From Hydrogenophaga intermedia (GTDB lineage: Bacteria; Pseudomonadota; Gammaproteobacteria; Burkholderiales; Burkholderiaceae_C): a stretch of 8,626 nucleotides of DNA. The translations under genes and the position numbers were made by a program. The stretch spans positions 1 through 8,626 of the forward strand of contig CAMBOY010000127.1 of NCBI GenBank assembly GCA_945869245.1, read 5' to 3'. Within the stretch, counting starts at the first letter, position 1. Every line of letters starts with the position of its first letter. Positions 6,792 through 8,626 of the stretch are shown here, piece after piece. Below the pieces are notes generated by a model. The model ran no database searches, was not told the DNA's origin, and saw nothing but the letters and a program-made list of their open reading frames with translations.

Positions 6792-7529
6792 TCACCCCAT
6801 ATGAAGACCGCCGTTGACCGAGAAGTCGGCGCCGGTGGCGTAGCCGCCCTCTTCGCTGGCCAGCCAGGCGATGATGGAGGCGATTTCGCTGGGCTTGCCC
6901 AGGCGCTTGACCGGCACGGTGGCCACGATCTTTTCCAGCACGTCGGGACGGATGGCGTTGACCATGTCGGTGCCGATGTAGCCCGGGCTCACGGTGTTGA
7001 CCGTCACGCCCTTGTTGGCCAGCTCTTGCGCCAGCGCCATCGAGAAGCCGTGCATACCGGCTTTGGCGGCCGAGTAGTTGGTCTGGCCGGCCTGGCCTTT
7101 TTCACCGTTGACCGAACTGATGTTGATGATGCGACCCCAGCCTTTTTCGACCATGTCGGCCACAACCTGTTTGGTCACGTTGAACATGGAGTCCAGGTTG
7201 GTGTTCATCACCGCGTCCCAGTCTTCGCGCGACATTTTCAGGAACATGCGGTCCTTGGTGATGCCGGCGTTGTTCACCAGCACATCGACCACGCCGTGCT
7301 CGGCCTTGGTTTTGGCAAACGCCTCCACCGTGGAATTCCAGTCGCCCACATTGCCCACCGACGCATAGAAGTTGTAGCCGAGCGCTTTTTGCTCGTCCAG
7401 CCACTTCTGGTAGTCGCGGGTGGGGCCGCAGCCGGCGATGACCTTAAAACCGTCTTGGTGCAGGCGCTGGCAGATCGCGGTGCCGATGCCGCCCATACCG
7501 CCGGTGACGTAGGCTACTTTTTGACTCAT
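6792..7529 (-). CDS. phaB: Acetoacetyl-CoA reductase PhaB
   Basis: Cytoplasmic short-chain dehydrogenase, 245 residues, reducing acetoacetyl-CoA to (R)-3-hydroxybutyryl-CoA, the monomer for PHB synthase; normally NADPH-linked. Visible: the Rossmann motif T-G-G-M-G-G-I-G (9-16), N-N-A-G-I-T (86-91), catalytic Ser139 in I-S-S-V-N-G, Tyr152 and Lys156 in Y-S-A-A-K, the S-P-G-Y-I-G-T-D-M segment (181-189), and the C-terminal G-A-D-F-S-V-N-G-G-L-H-M-G. It reads very like C. necator PhaB (246 residues), apart from one fewer residue just after G-C-G-P near position 36, in the loop that contacts the adenosine phosphate of the cofactor. The start at 7529 is set by AGAGGAG 7 nt upstream; the frame is open 34 codons further back, but those codons run into the intergenic repeat. 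It is downstream of phaA in the same direction, with a 165-nt gap. FabG shares the fold, but the sequence and the phaA neighbour favour PhaB. Confidence 0.97.
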   Translation of the reverse strand: MSQKVAYVTGGMGGIGTAICQRLHQDGFKVIAGCGPTRDYQKWLDEQKALGYNFYASVGNVGDWNSTVEAFAKTKAEHGVVDVLVNNAGITKDRMFLKMSREDWDAVMNTNLDSMFNVTKQVVADMVEKGWGRIINISSVNGEKGQAGQTNYSAAKAGMHGFSMALAQELANKGVTVNTVSPGYIGTDMVNAIRPDVLEKIVATVPVKRLGKPSEIASIIAWLASEEGGYATGADFSVNGGLHMG

Positions 7530-7536
7530 GTGAATG

Positions 7537-7543
7537 CTCCTCT
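7537..7543 (-). promoter_or_regulatory. Ribosome binding site of phaB
   Basis: AGAGGAG on the - strand, 7 nt before the ATG at 7529-7527. It decides the start of phaB in favour of the M-S-Q-K-V-A-Y-V-T-G-G form over the longer open frame. Confidence 0.9.
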
Positions 7544-7607
7544 GGGTGGTGGCTTGCGCCGAAAAAAACCGTACAAATGAAATGTCTTGTGTCAGGATGC
7601 GGTGGAA

Positions 7608-7673
7608 CCGGCTTTGCCGGGCCACTCGCACCGCCCCCTTGCGGGGGTGACGCCGCTAGGCGGCGCGGGGGTG
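7608..7673. repeat. Three-hairpin intergenic repeat, copy B (between phaA and phaB)
   Basis: In + orientation: hairpin 1 CCGGC-TTT-GCCGG (7608-7620), a 13-nt spacer, C5-TTGC-G5 (7634-7647), TGA, hairpin 3 CGCCG-CTAGG-CGGCG (7651-7665), then a G run ending GTG. It begins 22 nt after the phaA stop on the - strand. The arms of hairpins 1 and 3 differ from copy A, yet every stem still pairs. No run of T follows it on the - strand, so it does not look like a simple terminator, and phaB can be read through from phaA. The rest of the gap (7530-7607) holds the phaB ribosome binding site and nothing else I can support. Confidence 0.72.
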
Positions 7674-7694
7674 CTAGCAATCCTGTGCGGGGTG

Positions 7695-8626
<932 letters not shown>

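Noticed and set aside
5773..6795. Long - strand open frame opposite the GDYXXLXY gene
   Set aside because: The composition is again that of an antisense shadow (His/Gln/Arg-rich), and the + strand product has clear family motifs.
6801..7580. 259-codon + strand frame opposite phaB, rich in Gly, Val, His and Asp
   Set aside because: It is the exact antisense of a confidently identified phaB and has no independent support.
7570..7600. Possible - strand promoter before phaB (CTGACA, 16 nt, TACGGT)
   Set aside because: The -10 part matches the consensus at only three of six positions, and phaB can be read through from phaA, so it is not supportable.

Overview
The window looks like chromosome from a betaproteobacterium of the order Burkholderiales, most likely Comamonadaceae (Acidovorax/Hydrogenophaga/Rhodoferax-like). 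The grounds are the high GC, a phaA-phaB pair whose PhaB reads very close to the Cupriavidus necator enzyme, a VgrG tail of Burkholderiales type, and GC-rich multi-hairpin intergenic repeats. The assignment rests on reading the sequence, not on a database search.

Left part (1-4020, + strand): a type VI secretion (T6SS) vgrG cassette. It starts inside vgrG (C-terminal 333 residues). A DUF4123 adaptor/chaperone gene follows, then a small lipoprotein gene that overlaps it by 8 nt and resembles DUF3304 proteins (candidate immunity protein), then a 552-residue DUF2235/Tle1-type phospholipase effector with a GFSRG nucleophile motif. Expected logic: the adaptor loads the lipase onto the VgrG tip, the apparatus delivers it to the periplasm of a rival cell, and the lipoprotein protects the producer. 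The adaptor, lipoprotein and lipase genes are visibly poorer in GC than vgrG and the genes to their right, which suggests that the cargo was acquired.

Middle part (4025-6645, + strand): two tightly coupled inner-membrane protein genes. The first is a DUF2157 protein. The second overlaps it by ATGA and appears to fuse a DUF4401-like polytopic membrane domain to a GDYXXLXY domain. These families usually occur together and their function is unknown. The first gene begins only 4 nt after the lipase stop, with a TTG start.

Right part (6661-8626, - strand): the polyhydroxybutyrate precursor genes phaA (3' part, about 83 N-terminal residues lie outside the window) and phaB, transcribed leftward and convergent with the membrane operon. 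An intrinsic terminator for the leftward transcript lies at 6661-6682. Downstream of each pha gene sits one copy of a three-hairpin repeat (6722-6784 and 7608-7673), whose stems differ between the copies by compensating base changes. No RNA gene, CRISPR array or insertion sequence was seen, and no stretch over 300 bases lacks a gene.
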